64,000 nucleotides of DNA from Nematopogon swammerdamellus. Lineage: Eukaryota; Arthropoda; Insecta; Lepidoptera; Adelidae. Below the pieces are notes generated by a model. That model searched no databases and was not told where the DNA came from. It saw only the letters and a program-made list of their open reading frames with translations. Below are positions 1-8,300 of the stretch, piece by piece. The DNA lies in the NCBI GenBank assembly GCA_946902875.1, contig OX336359.1, positions 4,216,001 through 4,280,000 of the forward strand, read 5' to 3'. Numbering within the stretch: the stretch's first letter is position 1; every line of letters begins with the position of its first letter. Position numbers and translations under genes: made by a program.

Positions 1-24
1 TTTAGACGAAAATAATATTTTTAT

Positions 25-532
25 ACAGACACATACATATCACACGCTATATCCTGACAATCGGGGTAAGCAGAGTAATCGGTGTTGTGCTGGAAGAACT
101 CTGGAAAATTGCAACACAACATCGGCCACCAAGTTTAGTAAAGTAGTACCTGGGCGACCGAGCTTCGCTCGGCGTCTGCACCTATCTAGATAAACTTAAA
201 AAAAATTACATTATCTAAATACTAAATTTCATCCAAATCGTTAGAGCCGTTTCCGAGAAATCAATTGTATATATATATATATATATACAAGTTTAGCTCA
301 CTTAAAGTAATAGGATTTGGACAAGATAACTATCAAGCAGCAAGTAAGGCACAAATACCCACCTGCTACACGAATCGGTGGAAGGACCGTAACAAGGTGA
401 GAGTTGGATATCATGTCGCCCTTTAGCACGGCATCGTGTCCTTATCCCTTAGTCGCCTTTTACGACATGCACGGGAGAGACGCAGTGGGGCTATTCTTTT
501 TAAATACCGGCCTTATACAGTACTTTTTTTAA
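25..532 (-). mobile_element. SINE-D, split by an insertion
   Basis: Reads in reverse: tail with the gttgtgctg block and the aatcggggtaagcag block, then (from 310) the accgtgccaaggtgag-type body and the head ending at the cagtggggctatt block. It is interrupted at 146-303 by another repeat flanked by the duplication AAAGTA (140-145 and 304-309). Confidence 0.75.
146..303. mobile_element. Short dispersed repeat inserted in SINE-D
   Basis: A 158-bp insert starts gtacctgggcgaccgagc, contains the small hairpin accgagc-ttc-gctcgg and an (AT)n run, and is bounded by a 6-bp duplication AAAGTA. The ends resemble a common lepidopteran non-autonomous repeat. The family is not named with confidence. Confidence 0.55.
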
Positions 533-589
533 TATTTTTATACAGATACATTTAGAGTAATTTACATAGAAATATTGTAATGACAAGAA

Positions 590-742
590 TAGGTAATTAA
601 ACAAGCTTCCTAATAAAAAAAAACCGCATCCAAATCGGTCCATCCGTTTGGGAGCTACGATGCCACAGATAGACAGACAGGCACACACACACACACACGT
701 CATACTTATAACACCCCTCCGTTTTTTTCGTCGGGGGTTAAA
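590..742 (+). repeat. Dispersed repeat 3' end (ccgcatccaaatcggt ... gtcgggggttaa)
   Basis: Contains the block aaatcggtccatccgtttgg, a (CA)n run and the terminal block ending in cgtcgggggttaa. The same ends occur in reverse at 14478-14521 and 16250-16340, where a larger element separates them. Confidence 0.6.
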
Positions 743-807
743 AATGAACGATAACCTGATTCAAATGTAAATTTATTGAATGATTTTAATTGTTTTTATT
801 TTCATAC

Positions 808-955
808 TGGACGTAAGATGGCCGCATAGCAGCCTCATCTAGTATCCTCTAATCCAAAGGAAAGTATCCGGTATGACAAAGGTGGTATTGTCTGGTCGGA
901 GGATATTCTCTGGGGCCTTCGACTAAGCCACATATACCGGGTCACAAAAAAAAAA
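808..955 (+). mobile_element. SINE-A, 3' part only, diverged
   Basis: Matches the SINE-A body from the tactggatgtaagatggccgc block to the terminal A-run, with many substitutions. The tRNA-like head is absent. Confidence 0.65.
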
Positions 956-1067
956 AATTAAATATATTTTACCCGTCCTGGTTGGCTCGAGATCGGAGCC
1001 GAATTTAATTTAAATTAATTTCAGTTATGCCGTTCTTGAGTTATAAATGATATGAATGAATAAATAA

Positions 1068-1493
1068 TATATATAAGGTGCTTCGTTATTTATGTCAGAA
1101 ATTTCGGGAGGGTTACATAGACACTCAAATAAACACGTTACGCAAAAAAAATTATACGTTTTCAGCATAACTTTTCGAGAAATTCAACAAAACATGTTTG
1201 CTACCTAAACATTAACCTGTGTGTAAAAGTAGGTAACTTGCATTGTACGGGGTCAATGACCGTACTATGTTCAAACGCAGAACAGCTGTTTGTTATAAGT
1301 TATAAGTAAGTCACAAGGTCACTATGATTGGTTTTTACAGCTAATTATTTGATTTTATTTTTTTTGTAAGGAGAAAAAAATGCTCTTAAAAACATAATGT
1401 TTTTTTCTTACGTAAAGTGTTTATTTGAGTGTGTATGTAACCCTCCCGAAATTTTTGACATAAATAACGAAGCACCTTATATATACAGGGCAG
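1068..1493. mobile_element. MITE with about 75-bp terminal inverted repeats
   Basis: The left arm starts tatataaggtgcttcgtta (1071 on) and the right arm (1405-1491) is its near-perfect reverse complement, sharing the cgggagggttacat and actcaaataaacac blocks. TA-rich flanks suggest a TA target as in Tc1/mariner-type MITEs. No transposase is present. The open frame from 1397 is only the right arm read through. Confidence 0.75.
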
Positions 1494-1516
1494 AAGATTT
1501 ATATGGTGCAGTGTGT

Positions 1517-1911
1517 ATGTTGCCCGGTAGGTACTTGAAAAGAATAGGCCCACTGTATCTCTGCTCGTGCATTTCGATGTTGCACTTGGAGGAAAGAAGC
1601 GTCATTCATATCTCGATAGTGTTGCACTATAATTTACACGAATTCTTGCAGCATAACACGGATTACACTAACTTACCCCGATATGATCCTTTCCCTTCTT
1701 ACCTTACTAGGTGGTAGGGTTTAACCCACCCTGGTTGGTAGCACCGCACTGAATGATAGGACTGTTGAAACGGCTAGTAAGTAAATAGTTCGTGTTTTCC
1801 GTCCAGCTCAGTTTAGCCGGCACGACCGAAGAACTGACATAGCACATACATAGTTCACCAAGGTGTTATGGGCTGACGTCGCAATGTAGCCAACCGTGTC
1901 ATAAAAAAAAA
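1517..1911 (+). mobile_element. SINE-D-like head joined to SINE-B body, diverged
   Basis: 1517-1686 resembles a corrupted SINE-D (taggtacttgaaaagaatag; gcagcataacacggattacac). From 1687 it continues as a SINE-B body (accttactaggtggtaggg through gtagccaaccgtgtcat) with a terminal A-run. This is a mosaic of two families or adjacent insertions. Confidence 0.6.
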
Positions 1912-1924
1912 AACAAAACAGAAT

Positions 1925-2055
1925 TGGTGCACCTAGCCGGCCGACATGGTATTCCCAGGCCCCGTAAATATCCGAATGCCCGTGGGTGCCGTCGGACTAC
2001 ACCTCTGCGTTAGTCAGGCGCGCGGCATATGTTGTGCTTTCCATAAAAAAAATAA
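1925..2055 (+). mobile_element. Degenerate LINE 3' tail
   Basis: Contains a diverged version of the 'aatgcccgtgggtgccgt...ggcgcgcggcatatgt' tail that ends the LINE fragments near 32.7, 46.9 and 50.9 kb, followed by an A-run. No coding frame survives. 2056-2236 is AT-rich with nothing recognised. Confidence 0.4.
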
Positions 2056-2236
2056 TTACGAAGTACGGTCATTGGTGTAAAAAGTAAAAATTATTTAAAA
2101 GACTCAATTAGATTTATTCTAGCATTTTATTCAAGTTTGTTATCAAATGTCGTCTTTAGTGTACCACATACATATCCAACACTAACACAATTCAATGTAC
2201 CTGTGTGTGTAACCGATAAAATATAAATATATACTA

Positions 2237-4405
2237 ATGGTACAGAAGATTCAACGTAAATTCACCAGGTTCTTATATAAAAAGTCGTATGGCCGATACC
2301 CGTACAACGTTGAACACTGTCAAAAATATCCATATTTGTATGTAAGTGGAATGGTTGGATATACGACCGTTCGGCTAAGAAGAAATGTACAGTTACTTAT
2401 ACATTTCTTCCTCTTGCTGAATGGTCGTATAAACAATTCATCCGTCCACGGTATGATGTCGCTGCATGTCCCGAATAAATATCTGCGTGCCGCCGGTATG
2501 ATGTCGCTGCATGTCCCGAATAAATATCTGCGTGCCGGTATGATGTCGCTGCATGTCCCGAATAAATATCTGCGTGCCGGTATGATGTCGCTGCATGTCC
2601 CGAATAAATATCTGCATGTCGGTATGATGTCGCTGCATGTCCCGAATAAATATCTGCGTGCCGGTATGATGTCGCTGCATGTCCCGAATAAATATCTGCG
2701 TGCGGGTATGATGTCGCTGCATGTCCCGAATAAATATCTGCGTGCCGGTATGATGTCGCTGCATGTCCCGAATAAATATCTGCATGTCGGTATGATGTCG
2801 CTGCATGTCCCGAATAAATATCTGCATGTCGGTATGATGTCGCTGCATGTCCCGAATAAATATCTGCATGTCGGTATGATGTCGCTGCATGTCCCGAATA
2901 AATATCTGCGTGCCGGTATGATGTCGCTGCATGTCCCGAATAAATATCTGCATGTCGGTATGATGTCGCTGCATGTCCCGAATAAATATCTGCGTGCCGG
3001 TATGATGTCGCTGCATGTCCCGAATAAATATCTGCATGTCGGTATGATGTCGCTGCATGTCCCGAATAAATATCTGCGTGGCGGTATGATGTCGCTGCAT
3101 GTCCCGAATAAATATCTGCGTGCGGGTATGATGTCGCTGCATGTCCCGAATAAATATCTGCGTGCCGGTATGATGTCGCTGCATGTCCCGAATAAATATC
3201 TGCGTGGCGGTATGATGTCGCTGCATGTCCCGAATAAATATCTGCGTGCCGGTATGATGTCGCTGCATGTCCCGAATAAATATCTGCGTGCGGGTATGAT
3301 GTCGCTGCATGTCCCGAATAAATATCTGCGTGCCGGTATGATGTCGCTGCATGTCCCGAATAAATATCTGCGTGGCGGTATGATGTCGCTGCATGTCCCG
3401 AATAAATATCTGCGTGGCGGTATGATGTCGCTGCATGTCCCGAATAAATATCTGCGTGCGGGTATGATGTCGCTGCATGTCCCGAATAAATATCTGCGTG
3501 CGGGTATGATGTCGCTGCATGTCCCGAATAAATATCTGCGTGCCGGTATGATGTCGCTGCATGTCCCGAATAAATATCTGCATGTCGGTATGATGTCGCT
3601 GCATGTCCCGAATAAATATCTGCATGTCGGTATGATGTCGCTGCATGTCCCGAATAAATATCTGCATGTCGGTATGATGTCGCTGCATGTCCCGAATAAA
3701 TATCTGCGTGCCGGTATGATGTCGCTGCATGTCCCGAATAAATATCTGCGTGGCGGTATGATGTCGCTGCATGTCCCGAATAAATATCTGCGTGCGGGTA
3801 TGATGTCGCTGCATGTCCCGAATAAATATCTGCGTGCCGGTATGATGTCGCTGCATGTCCCGAATAAATATCTGCGTGGCGGTATGATGTCGCTGCATGT
3901 CCCGAATAAATATCTGCGTGGCGGTATGATGTCGCTGCATGTCCCGAATAAATATCTGCGTGCGGGTATGATGTCGCTGCATGTCCCGAATAAATATCTG
4001 CGTGCCGGTATGATGTCGCTGCATGTCCCGAATAAATATCTGCGTGCCGGTATGATGTCGCTGCATGTCCCGAATAAATATCTGCGTGTCGGTATGATGT
4101 CGCTGCATGTCCCGAATAAATATCTGCGTGCCGGTATGATGTCGCTGCATGTCCCGAATAAATATCTGCGTGCCGCCGGTATGATGTCGCTGCATGTCCC
4201 GAATAAATATCTGCGTGCAAGGAGTCACTTGCTGTTTGCGGAAAGTCCATCGCGGATATTCCACTATGGCCAGACTCCAATTCGCCGGGCGCTGACCGCA
4301 CTCAACCGAATGTTGGTCATGTTTCCGGATCTAGACGTCTTCAACTGCAGTACTAAAGTCTTTCCAAAGTACGCGGTGACATACGTTGAGCTAACTTTCA
4401 AATAG
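2237..4405 (+). CDS. 5'-truncated jockey-type LINE ORF2 C-terminus with an in-frame 42-copy expansion
   Basis: The frame encodes 722 aa. Residues 1-72 (QKIQRKFTRFLYKKSYGRYP; YLYVSGMVGYTTVRLRR) and the last about 65 residues (RARSHLLFAESPSRIFHYG ... DLDVFNCSTKVFPKYA) look like the region after the reverse transcriptase core in jockey-superfamily LINE ORF2 proteins. There a single VPxxYLRxR-like motif normally joins these two stretches. Here that motif, GMMSLHVPNKYLRA, is repeated 42 times without breaking the frame, and the ORF ends at TAG. The catalytic RT and endonuclease parts are absent, so this is a 5'-truncated insertion; the ATG at 2237 is probably not a real start. I infer it is non-functional as an enzyme. 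Whether it is transcribed is unknown. The family call rests on recalled motifs, not on an alignment. Confidence 0.75.
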   Translation: MVQKIQRKFTRFLYKKSYGRYPYNVEHCQKYPYLYVSGMVGYTTVRLRRNVQLLIHFFLLLNGRINNSSVHGMMSLHVPNKYLRAAGMMSLHVPNKYLRAGMMSLHVPNKYLRAGMMSLHVPNKYLHVGMMSLHVPNKYLRAGMMSLHVPNKYLRAGMMSLHVPNKYLRAGMMSLHVPNKYLHVGMMSLHVPNKYLHVGMMSLHVPNKYLHVGMMSLHVPNKYLRAGMMSLHVPNKYLHVGMMSLHVPNKYLRAGMMSLHVPNKYLHVGMMSLHVPNKYLRGGMMSLHVPNKYLRAGMMSLHVPNKYLRAGMMSLHVPNKYLRGGMMSLHVPNKYLRAGMMSLHVPNKYLRAGMMSLHVPNKYLRAGMMSLHVPNKYLRGGMMSLHVPNKYLRGGMMSLHVPNKYLRAGMMSLHVPNKYLRAGMMSLHVPNKYLRAGMMSLHVPNKYLHVGMMSLHVPNKYLHVGMMSLHVPNKYLHVGMMSLHVPNKYLRAGMMSLHVPNKYLRGGMMSLHVPNKYLRAGMMSLHVPNKYLRAGMMSLHVPNKYLRGGMMSLHVPNKYLRGGMMSLHVPNKYLRAGMMSLHVPNKYLRAGMMSLHVPNKYLRAGMMSLHVPNKYLRVGMMSLHVPNKYLRAGMMSLHVPNKYLRAAGMMSLHVPNKYLRARSHLLFAESPSRIFHYGQTPIRRALTALNRMLVMFPDLDVFNCSTKVFPKYAVTYVELTFK
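2450..4218 (+). repeat. 42-bp minisatellite, 42 copies
   Basis: The unit starts ggtatgatgtcgctgcatgt and runs 42 bp (14 codons). Apart from the last few bases all copies look identical. The variable ends fall into classes CGTGCC, CATGTC, CGTGGC, CGTGCG and one CGTGTC. Copies 1 and 41 carry the same extra 3 bp (GCC). Because the unit is a multiple of three and stop-free, one plus frame and two minus frames stay open; the minus ones are shadows. Confidence 0.97.
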
Positions 4406-4444
4406 ATTCTGCATTGTTAAATTTTGGGGCTTGCTCTGTAGTAA

Positions 4445-5132
4445 TGTTATGGACCAAGTGATTAATAGGACATTATACATAATGCCCGGGCATTTTGAAA
4501 AATGCCCAATATTAGAGGGCAATATGATGATTACTGTTGAAATAATTAAATTGCCCGGGCTTTATGAATAATGTCCATCTCGAATTGGGCAGGATAATAA
4601 AAATACGTGTTTTATTTAAGATTCTTATAATGTCCGACAATGAAACCTACGAATAGCCCTCATGTCAAAACCTGCGCCGCATCAACATTAGGTTAGGGTT
4701 AGGTAGGGATTTATTAGGTTTATTAGGGTTTATTAGAGATTTATTAGGGATTCATTAGGTTAGGGTTAGGTTAGGATTAGGTTAAGTAGGGAAGATGCGT
4801 CGCTGCGACGCATCTTCTATAAATTAACCCTGGCCATTTTTTTTAAACCACCAAAACATTCACCCATACCACTTTCCTGTCAACCTCATACCTACGAACT
4901 AGGTCCAATAAACATAGACATGGTCTATCCCCGCGTCCGCGCCCGTGCCTTGCCGAATGTACCTAAATGATGAAATTGCCCGACGATAGCGTAGCAGTAT
5001 TCATAATGACCAGATACTATGATAAATAATGAAGTTTAGGTAATAATTAATCACTTGGCCCGATTTGACTTGTCATTATTCATAATGCCCGGGCATTATA
5101 TATAATGCCCTCATTAATCAATTGGTCCATAA
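4445..5132. mobile_element. 688-bp non-autonomous DNA transposon (TIR element)
   Basis: The terminal inverted repeat starts TGTTATGGACCAA on both ends and extends about 50 bp with a few differences, including the palindrome aatgcccgggcatt. It is flanked by GTAA (4441-4444 and 5133-5136), a likely 4-bp target duplication. There is no transposase. The centre holds degenerate TTAGG/TTAGGG-like stretches (4687-4798). It lies just downstream of the protease gene and just after the LINE ORF. Confidence 0.8.
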
Positions 5133-5187
5133 CAGTAACAATGTAATATATAAATAAATAAATAAACAACACAAAAGTATCCACCAA

Positions 5188-5193
5188 TTTAAT
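5188..5193 (-). promoter_or_regulatory. Possible poly(A) signal ATTAAA of the protease gene
   Basis: On the minus strand ATTAAA lies about 53 nt after the TGA stop at 5246-5248 and before the TIR element. No AATAAA is found between stop and transposon. Confidence 0.5.
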
Positions 5194-5245
5194 AAGAAAA
5201 TTAGGGAGATCGATTTTGCATCTGTCCGACGGATCGCCATGCAGT

Positions 5246-5350
5246 TCACATTCTTTGGTTTATCCACAAGTTGAAGGGTCCCATACGCGTGAAAACAGAC
5301 GGATGTCCCACCGTGCAGCCGAGTCTGTGCACGAACGCACCGATAGCGAC
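5246..5350 (-). CDS. Protease exon 5 (last)
   Basis: The acceptor is tgtcgacag at 5353-5351. It encodes 34 codons plus TGA: VAIGAFVHRLGC..., FTRMGPFNLWINQRM, matching the GC...FxRV..f..WI ending of S1 proteases. It opens in phase 0, as exon 4 closes. Confidence 0.85.
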   Translation of the reverse strand, partial: VAIGAFVHRLGCTVGHPSVFTRMGPFNLWINQRM

Positions 5351-8300
5351 CTGTCGACATACAATATAAGCACTTTTAGTCTACCATTCATATTAATATA
5401 GGTTAAATTTGGACTACCATCATGCTCCGACACTCCGACCAGCCAATATCACTTCCGAGAAGGCAGGTGCCATACGGTGTCTTCCCTTTGAATTGCTGGC
5501 TGTAGCGGCCATCCTACATTCAGTACGGTGGTACCAACACAGTCGGCTACAAATTTGAGCCTACCACCTAGTAAGGGGCAAGGGAAGGCACCTACAGTTT
5601 TACACCGGTTCCAAACGTTGAGCAGCAGTACCCTGATCACGAGATTTAACCTACACCACGCATTACGCTACGCCGTGTTCTCCGCATCATTTTGTATGGA
5701 GAAAAGAAGTTCGCAAATCTATCACTAGAGGCGGTGCTCCGTTTCTCCATACAAAATGATGCGGAGAACACGGCGGCGTACCGTAGTACGCGATGTAGGT
5801 TAAATCTCGTGATTAGGGTACAGGTGTAGGTATGCACGTAAATACTAACGTTGATACTAGCGAATTTGAATATCTTACCAAAATCCTCGTCCCATTGGAG
5901 ACGACAGTCATGGGACTTCCGGAGTCGCCGTCGCAGAGGCCAACGGAACCGGCGCCGCTAGTGCACATGTGTGTGCTCTGCAGGTTGTTGTAAGAGAAGG
6001 CGCAGAGCGAGTTGGCGATAATCTGAAGACGGGCGGTTCTTTTCGATTGCGTGACCGGGACGGACGCTTGCGCTGAGAAATATTAAGACAACATAAAATT
6101 ATGAACTCGGCTTACCGGTGCGATGATGGCGAGCGCATCGCTGCAGCTCGACGTTTTGAGTCCTCTATAGGACCCATTCAGCCGACCATTTGGCGATTTG
6201 TGACCACATCGACTCCGGACAAAATCATTGGATTAGATTCGATAGGGTGAACATTCTCGCCACCGAAATACGACATCTGCCGCGTATTGTCCGTGAGTCG
6301 ATAGAAATTGCTAAACACGAGAAGATTCGCTGCAGTCGAAAACAGAACCGAAGCGACGATCTCCTAGAGCTCGACACCATCAGCAAGTTCTGTAGATCCG
6401 AAGAGTCAAGGATCACAGCGAATCCGGAAGTTATACCTACCCACCACTACAATTTGAGAAGCAGGCGGGCTCCTGTCAGTGACGTACTGGCTGCCGGAGG
6501 AGCTAGCACGTCCTCTTGAGAACGGGTCCCATAGAGGATTCGAAACGTCGAGCTGCAGCGGTGCGCTCGCCATCATCGCACCGGTAAGCCGAGTTCATAA
6601 TTTAATATGAGTGACGGTGCGGGACTAAAAACGAATTAAGACAACAATCAGCCTATTCGCACACTTGAATCAGGATAAGGACAGCTGAGTTCTTGTGGTG
6701 TTTTTTGGTTATTTTTTTTTGGTTTTCCTAAAGCGCGACATTTGGCGCCGAGCCTTATATATGTAAGGTGTCGTACGCGGGGGTTTCGAATGTAATGCCG
6801 GCCTGACAGGTGCCTATTCACGCCTGTCTTGAAGGACCCGAGACTGTAATTGGGGGTAAATATGTGGGCAGGGAGAGCGTTCCAGAGTTTATCAGTTCTG
6901 TGGAGGAAAGATCTGCAGAACCGATTGGTACGCATCCGTGGTAAGTCCACCAGTGTTGGTGCATCAGTCTGGCGGATGGGCAAGACGTGCCAGCCGTGGC
7001 CTGACCTTCCGTAGCCCGCGCTATCGCTCAGCTATGGCACTGTACTAAGGCACTAACACGAGACACCCAGATTTTTTTTTTAAATGGAAACATACATTAT
7101 TGGCAACATCACCTACTAAATCCGTGATATCAGCGCAATAACACCTTGGTGCTTTCCTTTATTTCATTTCGGTTACACTGAACTGGACGGAAAACACGAA
7201 CTATTTACATAGCCGTTTCGACCGACGTTTCGTTCAGTGCTGTAGTACCCGGCCGGGATAAACCCTACCACCTAGTAAGGTAAGAAGGGAAAGGACATAC
7301 AGTTTTACGTGGAATCCAAACCACGGTCAGCCTCCGACCGCAACCAGGATTGCAGAACAGTCGACCGACCGCACCAACGAGCTACCGAGGCTGACTTAAA
7401 GTAATAGGATAAACTACTTAGATATATGTGTAAACATTTGTTAAATAAAACAATTGGAGACTTACAGTCGTTGTGCTTGCCCCAACCAGTAACGTCGCCC
7501 CACACTTCCAAGAAGTTGTTGTTGACGTCCGTTCCGGTCGGACGGGGAATCGCTTGAATTGTGGCTGTGACAAAATAAGAATACGTAGAATCATTTTTTC
7601 ATTTTCATTTTCATTTTTATTCGATGTAATTGATCTTTTAAGATGTACAACTTTTTAGGTCTTAAAATATTTCAATGGGTATATATTTCCTCAAGGGGCG
7701 TCGTCCCCGGGATGGTTTCCAGGATGGCGGCCGCGTTGCCTCTCTGTATCCCCAGACTAACTCGTTGCCGGTGATACGAGAGGCAACACGGGTTTCCAGT
7801 TGCGGTCACCATCCTGGAACCCACCTCAAGGACGAAGGCCTAGGCTTCCTCCGACCACGTACCAAATGTCAATTCTCTTTTAGGTGTGACGTTTCATAGG
7901 TAAGTTGTGTTCTAAGTACTAGATTTCATTTGACAATCTTTAATACACCCGATAATACGTTGACTACACGCCACGCATTCGCCCGGCGTGTGCAGGAGTA
8001 GACCAGAACATACACAATCCATTAGTGCGACAGATGTATTTCTTGTTCTAGAGTAGACAAGAACATGCACAATCGATTAGTGCGACAGAGATATTTCTTG
8101 TTCTAGAGTAGACAAGAACATGCACAATCGATTAGTGCGACAGAGATATTTCTTGTTCTAGAGTAGACAAGAACACACACAATCGATTAGTGCGACAGAG
8201 ATATTTCTTGTTCTAGAGTAGACCAGAACACACACAATCGATTAGTGCGACAGAGATATTTCTTGTTCTAGAGGAGAAAAGAACATGCACAATCGATTAG

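Larger units (their letters stand above)
6094..6634 (+). mobile_element. Penelope-like element fragment with inverted terminal copies
   Basis: It is bounded by a perfect 12-bp duplication ATTAAGACAACA (6082-6093 and 6635-6646). About 80-bp inverted arms (6099-6180 and 6522-6600) share the blocks ggcttaccggtgcgatgatgg and gctgcagctcgacg. Between them lies a coding fragment of the Penelope C-terminus. It sits in intron 3 of the protease. Confidence 0.75.

Noticed and set aside
2450..4218. CRISPR array
   Set aside because: Head-to-tail repeats without spacers inside a eukaryotic LINE ORF. The 55-bp and 229-bp arrays fail for the same reason.
2397..4301. Two long minus-strand open frames (634 and 608 codons) over the 42-bp array
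   Set aside because: They exist only because the unit is 42 bp long and stop-free in these frames. The flanking LINE homology is on the plus strand.
4687..4798. Interstitial telomere
   Set aside because: TTAGG/TTAGGG-like words are irregular and interrupted and lie inside a TIR element; not a telomere array.
5118..5360. 80-codon minus frame MSTGRYRC...
   Set aside because: A shadow of protease exon 5 in another frame; the spliced frame ends in WINQRM.
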